A stretch of DNA of 64,000 nt from Pseudorasbora parva (Eukaryota > Chordata > Actinopteri > Cypriniformes > Gobionidae). Shown here one piece after another: positions 1 through 12,699 of this stretch (the first letter of the stretch is position 1; each line of letters begins with the position of its first letter). The position numbers and the translations under genes were made by a program. Location: positions 4,961,361-5,025,360 of the forward strand of contig NC_090196.1 in NCBI RefSeq assembly GCF_024679245.1, in the 5' to 3' direction. The notes beneath the pieces were generated by a model, which saw only the letters and a program-made list of their open reading frames with translations, was not told where the DNA came from and ran no database searches.

Positions 1-570
1 GGCTCACTGAGCTTAAATGTTCAATTTTCTCTAAACTAACTTCATAATTTTACTTGCATTGATGTATACAATTTTTTTTTCTTAAAGTTGTCCTCTTTCA
101 TAGACAGCTTTTCTTCTTGTGTGTATTTTTTTATTTTTTATTCTTAATATTTTTCAATAAATTAATCTCACTGATTGTCTCACGTGTGATTGGCTGTTCA
201 CTACTGATGTCACAGCAAAACTCCTGAACTCAGGATCAAAGCCTGAGTTGACAAAGAAAGCTGATGATCAGCATCGTGGGACCAACAAAGCCTTAATACA
301 ATGGTTTGGTTTTGTCAATTCGAAACTAATCCTTTAACCGTGAGTTTGTTAAACTACCATCATGGTACAGGCCGCAGGTTAGCTGTGTAGTGTAAGTTAC
401 CATGGTGATAAACATTAAAAAAAAACCAAACGACCTTCTTGAGTACGAAAAAACTGTTTGCTCAAACTAATCTCGAACTTACCTGGGTAACAACTGAAAC
501 CAGCTTTGTGCAACAGGCCATAGCTCAGTCATTTATCCTGGATTTCTTTCTACGTTTGTGCAATAGGCCT
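1..570. other. Left flank, no gene seen
   Basis: AT-rich DNA without a convincing reading frame. Two stretches ending in a GTGCAA-AGGCC motif (near 505-520 and 556-568) look like a short local duplication. Nothing else is recognised. Confidence 0.4.
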
Positions 571-1085
571 CTAGCCTAGAAATCTAGACGCACCCTAGGC
601 AGCAAATCTAATCTGCCCGCGAGTGTCACCTAGGAACTCTCAATACCCTTCTGAGCTGTACACGCCAAACTCTGGTCGGGCCAATCACATCGTGCATATA
701 GTCGGTGGGCGGGGCTTAACATAATGACGCCAGAGTTGCGCTTGCTTGCTACTAGTAAACACAGAAAATGGCGAACGGCGGTCTTTCGAATCAGCTTTGA
801 CCGCGACTCTGGAAGACTTGGAGTTAAGCTTTTCTCTGAGAAAAGAACAAAGAACGGCACTGAAGTCTTTCTTAAGAAGGAAAGATGTGTTCTGAGTTTT
901 GCCGACCGGATACGGCGAATGTTTAATCTGTCAACGAGCTCTGCTTCACCTTCATTGCTCTGGTTGGTGTAGCGCTATCCTATCGCGTGCAGAGGGAGTT
1001 TGAAAGACAACCGTTTATCCGCCCCTCAGATTGAGCTGTCAATGGTGAGTTTCCAGACCAAACATCTTGATGTGGGTCTGGCTAG
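571..1085. mobile_element. Non-autonomous hAT-like element
   Basis: The left end (TAGCCTAGAAATCTAGACGC) and the right end (ATCTTGATGTGGGTCTGGCT) match the two ends of the short element at 15958-16076, so this is a longer member of the same family. The right tip appears to lack about 9 bases compared with that copy. The 82-residue frame at 724-972 has no recognisable domain. No clear target duplication is visible. Confidence 0.55.
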
Positions 1086-1096
1086 TACTATATGGG

Positions 1097-1240
1097 GAGG
1101 CTGCAGACCTGGAGCAAGACAGTTCTACGGCCCAAACAGTTCTACGGCCCTGTTGTTCCTGACGCGACCAGAAGGGGGATATACGGCGAAATATTAAATC
1201 CCGAGGCTCGAGTTATAATGTCCATTGACGTTGACTAATT
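1097..1240 (+). repeat. Inverted copy of H4 upstream sequence (left arm)
   Basis: About 140 bases containing AGCAAGACAGTTCTACGGCC and GTTCCTGACGCGACCAGAAG recur in opposite orientation at 3942-4100, just upstream of the first H4 gene. The two copies are imperfect. They suggest that an H4 promoter-distal segment was duplicated in inverse orientation at the cluster edge. Confidence 0.7.
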
Positions 1241-1685
1241 ACGTGTTTTTTGTGAATGTATAAATATTGACGTTGCATTAATTCAGATAGAGTGTCTGCA
1301 AGTGTACGACTTGAGCACAATGTAAAGAGATTTCAGGCGAGAATGGTTGTTTAAAACTTAATGTGGCTTATTTGAAAATCTGATCTGACGTTCTCGGAGT
1401 TGTAAGATCCAGGCAATCAGCCCACCGAGAGCAGCCTTACCTCTGCTAGTCCTTCTGACGTTTGCCGCTGGCTCTGATGTCTCTGTAGTTTAGTGGTTAA
1501 ACATTAGCTATTTTGCTTATCAGGTGGCTAAATGACCCGTGGCATTTTAGGAAAGAGGTGAATTGTGTTTGGCTTTATAAAATGCTATGTAGTACTATAG
1601 CTGATAGAATTCATCAAGGGTATGAGTAGCCTACACTCCATGACTGATGGGCTAAATATGGTTATGTCTAAATGTAACTTATATG

Positions 1686-1764
<79 letters not shown>

Positions 1765-2269
1765 TTATGATTATTATCAATATTGAAAACATTTGTATGT
1801 TGAAAGCAGTTGTGTTAAACTTTTTTTAGGATTATTTTTTTTTCTACATAACTGCTGTCTTTGATAATAAAACATTTTTCTAATAATCGAATAATTAACA
1901 ATAATAATAAATGTTTAAAATCATTATATTAGAATTTGATTATCATGTGACCCTCAAGACAGGAGTAATGGTGCTGAAAATTCAGCTTTGCATCAAATAG
2001 TAAAAGGTTAATTTAAATTGTAAGAATATTTCACAATAATACTGTTAAAACCTTTTGCTGTATTGTATTCCAAATAAATTCAGCCTTGGTGAGCAGAAGA
2101 GATTTCTTGTAATTAATATTTTGTAATAATCATTCAAATTGACATAAATCAACATCTCAGGAAATTTCACTGCTTTTTATTAAGAAAAGAAAAACACAGA
2201 AAACACCTGAATGAAATAATCTAACACTTAAAACTTGAAGAATAAAATATAATACATATATACAAGTCT
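1241..2269. other. Spacer without gene
   Basis: AT-rich sequence with one CA microsatellite (1687-1763). No coding potential or RNA gene is supported. Confidence 0.4.
1687..1763. repeat. (CA)n microsatellite
   Basis: Uninterrupted CA dinucleotide run of about 77 bases. Confidence 0.95.
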
Positions 2270-2790
2270 TTTTTGTGACACAGGGTTGCAGTTTTCACTC
2301 AGGAGCTTTTCTTTACCGGAGTTGTCCAGGCATTTTCGATCATTCACTGTAGTCATTCAAATGTGGTGATCTCTTAAAGCAGTTCCCAGGTTGCAAACCT
2401 AGGCCCACATCACACCCTTTGCACTTCCATGGGGTGGCTCCTTCTGCATCATATGCAATGACACCGTCCCATGCTGGCCATCTGAGACAGGTCCTGAACG
2501 TCACTCACAGGAACGGGGGCAGATGATCACATCTCTCTGGGGCTGCCATCCAGGGGAATCCCTGTGAGCTGACCACCCAGAAGCTCCTCTAAGTTTCACA
2601 GTGTCACGGGCTTGTCCTGGGATGTGGCACACATCTATTTGTATAAAATGAAGCTGCTGGTCACAGCAATATTCAGGGGCAACTCCCACCATATGCTTAT
2701 TGTACCGTTTAACTGCTGTTGGCCTGGGAACAGGGACCCTCTGTTGTTGCCTATCCTCTGTTGTCTGTCGCATTTATACACTGTGTGGAC
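2270..2790 (-). pseudogene. piggyBac-type transposase C-terminal remnant
   Basis: Reading the - strand gives a segment with AVKRYNKHMVGV (2635-2735 region), like the conserved YNKxMGGVD block of piggyBac transposases. Towards lower coordinates (about 2340-2440) follows a cysteine-rich stretch reading WKCKGCDVGL and NCFKRSPHLNDY, which matches the C-terminal zinc-binding domain of that family. The frame changes between the two blocks, and the catalytic core is missing. The assignment rests on these two motifs in the right order; the element is dead. Confidence 0.6.
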
Positions 2791-2806
2791 ACTGGACAGT
2801 TGTGCA

Positions 2807-3450
2807 TAGGGCTGTGCGATATTGAAGAAAAATGTGATTTGCAATACCTTGTTAAATAATGTGATATTCGATAGCCTGTGCGATATACAAAATTGCTATT
2901 AGTGTGTAAAATCTATTTAAATTGTATTTAAAAAAATATTTAAAACAAAGAATGATACCATTTATGTGTTTTACATTCTTTCGGGGAAAAGAAAGCATCA
3001 CTACAAGACAAATGTATATCATAAATCTGACAATATAATTTTAACATCAAAGTAAACTTAAACAATTTTTTAATGCAAATATTTAAAAATCAAAAAACTA
3101 CTTGCTTGAATTGGTAATATATAATTATTTCAACCTAAAACTTAACATCAAGAACATAAACAAAGACACCTGAACTAGGGGTGGACGATTATTTTTGTTA
3201 TTTTAATTTATCTTTGTTATTAAAAATAAGATCTAGAGCAGTTTTGTGTTTAATAACTCCTTCAAACATCAGGCTAGTCACAAAAGTAACAGTTGTGTGC
3301 CCAGTCTATTCTCTGCTATACGCGTCGACCTAAAACAAACACTTGTGAAGTAGAATATTAAAATCATTCAGATATTGTGTGCTGTTGTGATTTATCACTA
3401 TATGAACATTTGCGCTAATCCGATAATTTTCGATATATTGCACAGCCCTA
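2807..3450. mobile_element. hAT-like MITE inside the piggyBac remnant
   Basis: Terminal inverted repeats TAGGGCTGTGCGATATTG (left) and CGATATATTGCACAGCCCTA (right) bound 644 bases. The flanks GTTGTGCA and GTTATGTA are 6/8 identical, consistent with an aged 8-bp hAT duplication. It separates a short acidic frame starting at 3605 from the piggyBac C-terminal part. Confidence 0.7.
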
Positions 3451-3605
3451 GTTATGTACATGGAGACCTTGCTTGTGTCCATCCACTTAAACGCCAGCAG
3501 TAACGCATCCTCAGTATCTGAATACACAGACTCCAGGTCTGAAGAGTCCCACTCATTCTTCCAAGTGTCACAAATAAACTCGATCGCCTCCTCTGTCTTT
3601 GCCAT
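3451..3605 (-). pseudogene. Possible piggyBac N-terminal fragment
   Basis: The - strand frame starts with ATG at 3605 and encodes an acidic, serine-rich peptide (DSSDLESVYSDTEDALL). Acidic N-termini of this kind are usual in piggyBac transposases, and the fragment lies directly upstream of the C-terminal remnant once the MITE is removed. The link is inferred from position and composition only. Confidence 0.35.
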
Positions 3606-3941
3606 GTTTTTACGTTTTTAATTAGGTTTTGTAATCTAAAAATAATCTAAAACAGAACCTGAGGCGTCTCCGTTTTAGATCATCTCCGTTTTAAATCCCT
3701 CCTTCCCGCCCCTGAAAGCAGCGGTGATTTGCTGATAGAAATCATGACATTACCGTAAGGCTTTAAAGTTACATTGGCGAAAAGCGTCAGTTAGTAGGCC
3801 TACTGTCGGGAGCTATTTTAATTATTTTGATAGTGCAAACGGTTGAGGAGTTTACTGTGTACAACTTGGTTGAATGTGTCGCGAAGACGACACGGGCATA
3901 AAAGCTTTATTTAAATTCTCAAAAAAAAAAAAAAAACCCTC

Positions 3942-4100
3942 AATTAGTCAACACCTATGGCCATTATAACTTATTGTTAGAGTTTCGAGCTTAGATTTGA
4001 TATTATTTCGCCGTGTATCCCCTTCTGGTCGCGTCAGGAACAACAGGGGCGTAAAACTGCCTGGGCCGTAGAACTGTCTTGCTCCAGTGCTGCAGCCTCC
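3942..4100 (-). repeat. Inverted copy of H4 upstream sequence (right arm)
   Basis: Partner of 1097-1240 in the opposite orientation, ending about 80 bases before the H4 core promoter. An A-run (3918-3937) marks its outer side. Confidence 0.7.
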
Positions 4101-4181
4101 CCCTTCTCGGCTAGTAAGGCTAAATATTTTGTGCTCGAGCAATATCGAGGGGAGGGGCTTGTTGCGCGGCGGTGGCTTCTG

Positions 4182-4205
4182 TCAGGTCCTTTAAGCAGAT
4201 ATAAC
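4182..4205 (+). promoter_or_regulatory. H4 promoter: GGTCC box and TATA
   Basis: TCAGGTCCTTTAAG (4182-4195) is repeated at the same place before all four H4 genes in the window and fits the H4-specific GGTCC element. GATATAAC (4198-4205) is the likely TATA box, about 60 bases before the ATG. Confidence 0.75.
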
Positions 4206-4242
4206 CGGCCTCCTTGCAGCGTTGATTCTACACTTGTTGTAG

Positions 4243-4575
<333 letters not shown>

Positions 4576-4608
4576 ACGCCTGAAATCAAGAAAAACTTCA
4601 AACCCAAC

Positions 4609-4624
4609 GGCTCTTTTAAGAGCC
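4609..4624 (+). terminator. Histone 3' stem-loop (H4)
   Basis: GGCTCTTTTAAGAGCC: 6-bp stem, loop TTTA. A purine-rich downstream element AAAGAGT lies at 4641-4647, the expected U7 snRNA pairing site. Confidence 0.95.
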
Positions 4625-5180
4625 ACCCACACTATCGCATAAAGAGTCATGTCAAAGTTCGTGATATGGGTAGAATAAGCAGAAAGCAAGTCCAGTAAAG
4701 CCCAATATCTCCATAATGATTGGATTTATTTAATAAATAACCGCACAAACAGTTCTTATGTTGTTTTATATGCCCCATAATTTTCACAAAAGGATAAATT
4801 GTTCCAGGTTCGGAAATGTGACCGTTCTGCAAAGAAAGTATTAAACACAATTTAACTTTCTAGGTGTTTTAATGCTGTATAAATGAGTTGTAATCGGCTT
4901 TTGGCGTTCTAAATATGTGTATTTACAATTGGGGAAAATTTAAATGTTAGTAGTAAAGGGACTTTTGTGTAGAAGGGAATTTCTGGTATAAAATCTATTT
5001 TAAAAGGAGTATTTATTTTATTCTAAAAATTAGGTTTCAGATTACACTATCTTTCAGAATATTAGTCTTTTCAAACTTTTATTAAAGCAAAAAAGCGGGA
5101 AATGAACAAAGGAAACGAAATCTTGTGGGGTTGTCCTTCAAACATAAAGCTGTAGGTGGGGCTAATATTTACCCGCCCGT
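4625..5180. other. H4-H2B spacer
   Basis: No gene. The sequence is homologous to the spacers at 15800-16300, 23100-23378 plus 35148-35300, and 53400-53800 (shared blocks such as AACGGTCACATTTCC-like and the H2B upstream region), so it belongs to the ancestral unit. The copies at 23379 and 15958 carry insertions that this one lacks. Confidence 0.7.
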
Positions 5181-5181
5181 G

Positions 5182-5313
5182 ATTGGCCCTCGTTCCTATC
5201 GTGATGCTTTGAGTTGTCCAATGAAATACGAGTTTATGGGTTCGGCCTATGACAACAGGCAATCAGTAGAACCCCGTATCTCTCAGTAAATTAGCATATG
5301 GCGGTGAATAAAT
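5182..5313 (+). promoter_or_regulatory. H2B promoter: two CCAAT boxes, octamer, TATA
   Basis: ATTGG (5182-5186, inverted CCAAT), CCAAT (5218-5222), the octamer variant ATTAGCAT (5290-5297, reverse ATGCTAAT) and GAATAAAT (5306-5313) as TATA. The same arrangement precedes all four H2B copies, and the octamer is the known H2B-specific element. Confidence 0.75.
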
Positions 5314-5343
5314 CCCTCTGTCTCGCTCCAGAGCTCACATTGA

Positions 5344-5727
<384 letters not shown>

Positions 5728-5755
5728 AGTGTGCTCTGACCTTAACCATCCTAAA

Positions 5756-5771
5756 GGCTCTTTTAAGAGCC
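5756..5771 (+). terminator. Histone 3' stem-loop (H2B)
   Basis: Canonical GGCTCTTTTAAGAGCC, followed by the downstream element AAAGAGCT at 5788-5795, which pairs well with the U7 snRNA CUCUUU region. Confidence 0.95.
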
Positions 5772-5938
5772 ACCCATCTTTTCAGTTAAAGAGCTATTGT
5801 TATATCTCCTGTCTCGGGATCTTTCTAGACTTTGATTTACAGCTAAACGAAAACTAATATATTTTTTTTTTACCCTGAATTAAGTTTAGTGCGACAAATA
5901 TGATAAAGCAATTTATTGTTTTGTTTTCTTTTACTGTC

Positions 5939-6240
5939 TTTAAAGGGATGATTTTAAAGGGAGGAATTTGTTTCAAACCTGTATGAATTCAGCTGAACAC
6001 CAGGGAAGATTTTTTTGTGGTTGAAGAATGTCAGTAACCAAACAGTTAACTGGAACCAAAGAATTCCATAGTAGAAAAAAAAATCTATGGAATTCATTGG
6101 CTCCAGTTAACTGTTTGGTTACTGACATTTTTCAACAAAAAATCTTCCCTTGTGTCCAGTTGAAGAAAGAAATTCATACAGGTTTGAAACAACTTCAAGG
6201 TGAGTAAAGGATGACAGAATTTTCAAGTATATCTTTAAGT
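5939..6240. mobile_element. Palindromic MITE with long hairpin
   Basis: Arms at about 5970-6069 and 6089-6190 are near-perfect inverted copies (GTTTCAAACCTGTATGAATT and its reverse complement; CAGTAACCAAACAGTTAACT and its reverse complement), with an A-rich tip. This is the structure of the short inverted-repeat elements common in cyprinid genomes. It lies in the H2B-H1 spacer. Confidence 0.8.
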
Positions 6241-7689
6241 TTTAAGTGACGGATTTGTACAAACACTGGCAGGTGTGTTTGAAATAAAATATATTAATTA
6301 CCATGTTGGCTGTTTTGATCTTTTTTTTTTTTTTTTTACATTTTAAATTTAATTTTATTATTGTTTTAGTTTAATCAGACATGCGTGCAGATAACAGTTA
6401 AATGGTAAGGCTGATCTTTCCCCCCCTCATTAGTCTTCATTCTTCACTGGTCATCTGGTCTTTGGTCCTAAACTGTTTTCCCCATCACCACTTTTGAATA
6501 CTTTCCCTTTAAATTAAAGTTTGAACAATTCAATCATATCATAAAGCTGATATTACTACTTTGGATGGAAAACAATGTGGGAAAGTGAGTGAAATCCTCT
6601 TGAGATCCAATTAAAATAATGGTTTGTTTTGACCAATGTTATCTTTCAAATTTGATGTGGCCAGCCTTAGTACACCTCCATTTTACGGGGAAATATGAAA
6701 GGAAAAAACAACAAAAAGTACAAAATTCATTGTTTTAAAATTACACATTTAAAGACCATGCAATTAGTTATAATATAGTTATATCTGTTTGCTTCTTTTT
6801 GCTCAGACTCAGTGCAGTGGCTGATTTAGGCAGAACGTGGATACTGACAGTATGGTGATTGTGAAAGGAATTTATGTTTAAAGTTGAAGTAGTGCATTTA
6901 AAGTTATTCAGCAATGTTTTACATATTGTATGTGAGAGACAGGACATCATCCATCCATCTGCCCATACTGGTATCACTTTGTCCGAACTGTTTTAATAAT
7001 TTCTTAGAATCAGTATTTTTAATAAATAGAGTATCAATAATGCAATTTATTATTATATAATTTATTAACTGATGCTTTTTAAGGTACACCAGTTCCAAGA
7101 TAAAAGTAAACAATGCCCAATTAAAAAAATAAGTATATGAAACTGTTGTTAATTTCTTCCAATAGGGTGGACATTGTTTGTAAAAATATTTTACACCACC
7201 CTACATCAAATGTATTTTGAGTTTGATTATCTTGATCTGATGTGTTTGTTTAGGATATTCTGAACAAGATCAAGAACATCTGGAAATAAAATATCAAGCA
7301 TTAAATAATATGACTGTTTTATGAATTAGCATTTAATAGTGGTTAAATTAAAATATAACAAAATTACAGTTAAAGTCCAATCACTTTTATCCAAGGCATA
7401 AGAAATGCAAGTAATATAAAGTTTCAAACAGAAAAGTACAAGCTAGATGAAGAAGGAAATTAAGAAATACTGAGTAAGAAAAATAATTAATGTATGCCTT
7501 TCAGTAAATTAACAACTTTAACACAATCCTCATTCACATGCCGAAAACTGAGATGAATGATGAATAAGGAGAAAAAAATATAACCATTTACATTTTTATT
7601 TATGATGATATTCATTAACTTATCACAACGTATTTAACAACATTACAACTTCTGTGATCAGACGTGGCCTATATATTTAGTATTATGAA
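6241..7689. other. H2B-H1 spacer
   Basis: No gene. Segments at 6820-6925, 7205-7260 and 7520-7590 recur inverted at 49960-50065, 49730-49790 and 49440-49500, which shows that homology between the two H1 units reaches about 1.4 kb upstream of H1. Several short A/T runs; no repeat family recognised. Confidence 0.6.
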
Positions 7690-8069
7690 TATTGTTTTAG
7701 TCACAGACTCGATCCTCCGGATGATGTTCGTGTGCTTCAAGCTGCCCAAAACAACAGCTGTATGAAAGCCTCCTCACACCCTCGCTGATGCTGATTTCAT
7801 TAAAGTCTCTTTCAGACTGTTTGCTGAACACACAGAGGACGCGTTTGGGCTTTTAGCAACTTTTACACTTAAAATATCCGTCAAATTTACACGCGGCCTT
7901 TACCCGTGGCTGAAGCTCGCCTTGGGTTTGATCTGATGGAGGCAAAATAAACATGTCCCCAACGCGTATTTCAGTCTCCAATGAAAGCTCAGAACCTCTG
8001 CATTGTGTTCACTTTTTTTTTGAATGTTATAAACTATTTTACCGCTCCAGTTTTGCCCCAAATATGAGA
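7690..8069 (+). promoter_or_regulatory. Conserved far-upstream block of H1
   Basis: This block, for example GTGTGCTTCAAGCTGCC and CACACAGAGGACGCGTTTGG, is retained before all three H1 genes (also about 48985-49340 and 61870-62155 on the - strand), much better than the spacer beyond it. Base changes between copies would be mostly amino-acid-changing in any frame and two copies have an in-frame TGA, so it is not coding. It may be a distal promoter or enhancer, or simply a recently duplicated spacer. Confidence 0.55.
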
Positions 8070-8074
8070 TAAGA

Positions 8075-8135
8075 AAACACACGCGAGGGGCTCGTGGAGG
8101 CGCAGACGCCGAGCGGGCAAGTTGAGTCTATAAGG
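8075..8135 (+). promoter_or_regulatory. H1 promoter: AAACACA box and TATA
   Basis: AAACACA (8075-8081) is the classical H1 box. A GC-rich stretch follows, then TATAAGG (8129-8135) about 105 bases before the ATG. The same pair occurs before the other two H1 genes. Confidence 0.8.
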
Positions 8136-8240
8136 TTCTCATGTGTTATTGAAGAAAGCAGCGCCGCGCGAGCGCCATTCATTCATTCATTTCTGAAACC
8201 AGAACAGCGTTTGACCGACTTTAGATCTGATCAGAGAAAG

Positions 8241-8825
8241 ATGGCAGAAACCGCCCCAGCCCCGGCCAAAGCGCCCAAGAAGAAGTCTGCCGCGAAGGCT
8301 AAGAAAGCAGGTCCCGGCGTCGGCGAGCTCATCGTCAAAGCTGTGTCCGCCTCCAAGGAGAGGAGCGGCGTGTCCCTCGCCGCCCTGAAGAAAGCTCTCG
8401 CCGCCAGCGGCTACGACGTGGAGAAGAACAACTCCCGCGTCAAGATCGCCATCAAGGGCCTGGTGACTAAAGGCACCCTGGTGCAGGTCAAGGGGACCGG
8501 CGCCTCGGGCTCATTCAAGCTCAACAAGCAGCAAGCCGAGACCAAGAAGAAGCCAGCCAAGAAAGCGGCTCCTAAAGCGAAGAAGCCCGCTGCCGCCAAG
8601 AAGCCCAAGAGCGCAGCGGCAAAGAAGCCCAAAGCCGTCAAGAAATCACCCAAGAAGGCCACGAAACCCGCCGCTAAGAAGGCGACGAAGAGCCCCAAGA
8701 AGGCGAAGAAGCCAGCAGCCGCTAAGAAAGCAGCCAAGAGCCCCAAGAAAGCCAAGGCGGCTAAATCCAAGACGGCGAAGCCCAAAGCCGCCAAGCCTAA
8801 AAAGGCAGCTCCCAAAAAGAAATAA
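8241..8825 (+). CDS. H1: Linker histone H1
   Basis: Binds linker DNA at the nucleosome dyad and compacts chromatin. It has 194 residues: a short Ala/Pro/Lys N-tail ([15 protein letters not shown]), the winged-helix globular domain at about 24-96 ([20 protein letters not shown] to GSFKLNK), and a Lys/Ala-rich C-tail with three KSPKK motifs, typical CDK sites. The start is set at the ATG at 8241 because all three H1 copies begin with MAETAPAPA here; an open extension upstream to 8094 runs through the promoter and is not conserved. It is 5-10 residues shorter than the other two copies, lacking one Ala-Lys-Pro repeat in the tail. Confidence 0.97.
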   Translation: MAETAPAPAKAPKKKSAAKAKKAGPGVGELIVKAVSASKERSGVSLAALKKALAASGYDVEKNNSRVKIAIKGLVTKGTLVQVKGTGASGSFKLNKQQAETKKKPAKKAAPKAKKPAAAKKPKSAAAKKPKAVKKSPKKATKPAAKKATKSPKKAKKPAAAKKAAKSPKKAKAAKSKTAKPKAAKPKKAAPKKK

Positions 8826-8848
8826 ACGTCCATTGTTTCTAACTCAAC

Positions 8849-8864
8849 GGCTCTTTTAAGAGCC
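8849..8864 (+). terminator. Histone 3' stem-loop (H1)
   Basis: Canonical stem-loop 24 bases after the stop. The downstream element AAAGAGCAAAAC (from 8882) is identical after all three H1 genes. Confidence 0.95.
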
Positions 8865-8889
8865 AACCACTTACTCCGCATAAAGAGCA

Positions 8890-9835
<946 letters not shown>

Positions 9836-10440
9836 ACCCATTTCATCTTGTAAAGGGCCCTTTGGTATTAATTAATGAACCCATAAAGGCATAGGTTTAT
9901 TACATATTATTAAAACCTATAATTTGTAGGATTGTTTCTCGTAAACATTTTCACAGGCAGGATTAAAGCAGCGTTTCTGCTGACCTTAATATTTTTCAGT
10001 CTTAATTTAAGACTTACAATGTCTTAAATTCAATGTTGTTTAAAAAAAAAAGAAAGAAGATATTTACAGTATAATGCATATAATTTGTCTAATTTTGGAT
10101 GAATAAATAAAAATACTGGGTCAGTTGCTGTTAAATTGTTTGTTTCATGATTTTTATTAATTAGACATGCTTTTTGAAATTAAATTTGGCCATTAAAATG
10201 GAGTAAAAATACAATAACATGTTTTTCATAGGGCCTTGGCTTAAAGCATGCAATGCATTGCTAAATAAATAAATACATCTTATATATAGCTCTAAAACAG
10301 ACTCGCTGACAGCCTGCAATGAACGTGAGATATATAACCAATCGGAGGAGAGCCCTTCTAGCCAATCATAGACGAAAAAGGCGGTACCTTCCCTTACCAT
10401 CCTGGGGAAAAAAATATCGCGAGCGGGAAACCCTCGGCTT
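9836..10440. other. H2A-H3 spacer
   Basis: No gene. Homologous to the inverted spacer at about 46240-46800 (shared TTTTTGGATGAATAAAT-like and ATTAGACATGCTTTTTGAAA-like stretches), supporting common origin of the two units. Confidence 0.6.
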
Positions 10441-10465
10441 GTTTGAAAACAGTAAACGCGCAGTC

Positions 10466-10562
10466 ATTGGCTAGCAGTCATAATCACTGGTCACATTTCA
10501 CCCAATTACAAGCCTCTGCACCCTCGACACTATGAGCTCATGCCGGTCCAATGCTTTAAAAG
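10466..10562 (+). promoter_or_regulatory. H3 promoter: three CCAAT boxes and TATA
   Basis: ATTGG (10466-10470), CCAAT (10502-10506), CCAAT (10548-10552) and TTTAAAAG (10555-10562) in a row, about 65 bases before the ATG. The - strand H3 genes have the same spacing. Confidence 0.75.
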
Positions 10563-10617
10563 CAGGCGTGTAACAGAAAAGCGGCATTTCTAGCTCCGGC
10601 AGTACAGAGAAAACTGA

Positions 10618-11037
<420 letters not shown>

Positions 11038-11074
11038 ACCCGCATCTGCTTCAGCCGCTTCATCAAGCCCCAAA

Positions 11075-11090
11075 GGCTCTTTTAAGAGCC
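11075..11090 (+). terminator. Histone 3' stem-loop (H3)
   Basis: Canonical stem-loop. The downstream sequence (AGGAAAAGATA) differs from that of the other two H3 genes (GAATGAGACA), so the U7 pairing site here may be weaker or different. Confidence 0.93.
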
Positions 11091-12128
11091 ACATAAATTA
11101 CACTGAGGAAAAGATATTTCCAAAGTAATGCTGAAAATCTCGTATAAGTGATAATACATTATCGTACGTTTAGAATAGTAATACATATTGTTCTGGAGAA
11201 CATTTGCTGTAGTCAATTAAAAATTGTTCTGATGTTCACAGAACTCGTTTTGCAGCGAAAGGCGCCTTTTTTAAATGGATACCGGTTAGCAGAAGGCGTT
11301 CGCGCTGTGAATTCAGGCGAAAATAAACATGGCTTTATGAGCGGTACTTACGCGGTTATATCAGTTTGCTCGCGATTTTGAAGAGTAGCGCTCTGAGCGC
11401 ATGAAGTTGATTTTTCAACTCTGAGCAAAAAAACGCCCGACATCATCGTGTTTTTTCCCCTATTGTCCAATGGAGAGGCGGGCCTTCCGTGTGTTTACCG
11501 TTAACCTTGATCGACAGAGATTCCGGGGAATTAACAGAGATGTTATAAAATTAAAAACCGTCAAACAAAAAAAGGCCCGAAAAACGCGTGACTACAAGGG
11601 TAAAATCAGTGTTATAATCAACCTTATTATTTTAATGGATTCAGTAATGGATTCACTTTTAAGTCAATTGTAAAAAATATAAACATGATATTTTTACAAT
11701 AAAAGTTATGGGCAAAGAACATTTAAAAAATGTGAATAAAGGAAAACGAGCAGATTAAGAGAGTCTTGACAAACAAAAGATGGTGGAGGATAAACAAAAT
11801 ACCAAAGACCTCAAATTTGTTTGTTGGTGTAATAGAAATTCAGAAATGTATGTTTTTGAAACATGAAAATCAGTTTGACCCAGTCTTTACTTCGAATCAT
11901 ACAATCTTTGACGACAATTTGTAAAGACATGTTAAGATATGATAACAAAAAATAAACATGTTCCAGATTAAAGTCTTCCAATTGTGTGTACTTTTATGTG
12001 CATTATAGCATGTGATGTTTATAACTGAAATCTAACGTTTCCATTTGCCAACAAGTGTATTGGCAGTATACAGTTTAAAAACTAATTTACTAAGATTTTC
12101 AAAATGCTCTAAAAGGGCGAAAGTGGGT
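11091..12128. other. Strand-switch spacer between convergent H3 and H2A
   Basis: Gene orientation flips here: H3 ends at 11037 (+) and H2A ends at 12174 (-). No repeat or gene is recognised; 11230-11480 is less AT-rich than its surroundings. The inversion breakpoint of the cluster should lie in this stretch. Confidence 0.6.
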
Positions 12129-12144
12129 GGTTCTTAAAAGAACC
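12129..12144 (-). terminator. Variant histone 3' stem-loop (H2A)
   Basis: On the - strand it reads GGTTCTTTTAAGAACC: the third stem pair C-G of all other copies is changed to T-A on both sides, so pairing is kept. It should still bind stem-loop binding protein. Confidence 0.92.
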
Positions 12145-12173
12145 TTTGGGGGTTTGATAAACGCAGAACGTGT

Positions 12174-12587
<414 letters not shown>

Positions 12588-12616
12588 CTAATGAAGACTT
12601 GTTCTTCCACACACTG

Positions 12617-12675
12617 TATTTAAAGGAGAGTGCCACTCGCCCATTGGTTTAGAATCTGATATGATTTCAACCAAT
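12617..12675 (-). promoter_or_regulatory. H2A promoter: TATA and two CCAAT boxes
   Basis: On the - strand, CCAAT-type boxes at 12671-12675 (ATTGG sense) and 12643-12647 (CCAAT sense) are followed by CTTTAAATA (12617-12625) about 60 bases before the ATG. The same layout occurs at 60421-60479. Confidence 0.72.
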
Positions 12676-12699
12676 CACCGATCTTCCCTCCAAAACCAA

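Noticed and set aside
724..972. 82-residue frame in the left flank
   Set aside because: Lies within a non-autonomous hAT-like repeat and has no recognisable domain.
1475..1545. tRNA-like segment (GTAGTTTAGTGGTTA)
   Set aside because: Resembles an A box, but no B box or cloverleaf could be found.
8094..8240. N-terminal extension of H1 in the same frame
   Set aside because: Covers the TATA box and leader; the extension is not conserved in the other two H1 copies.
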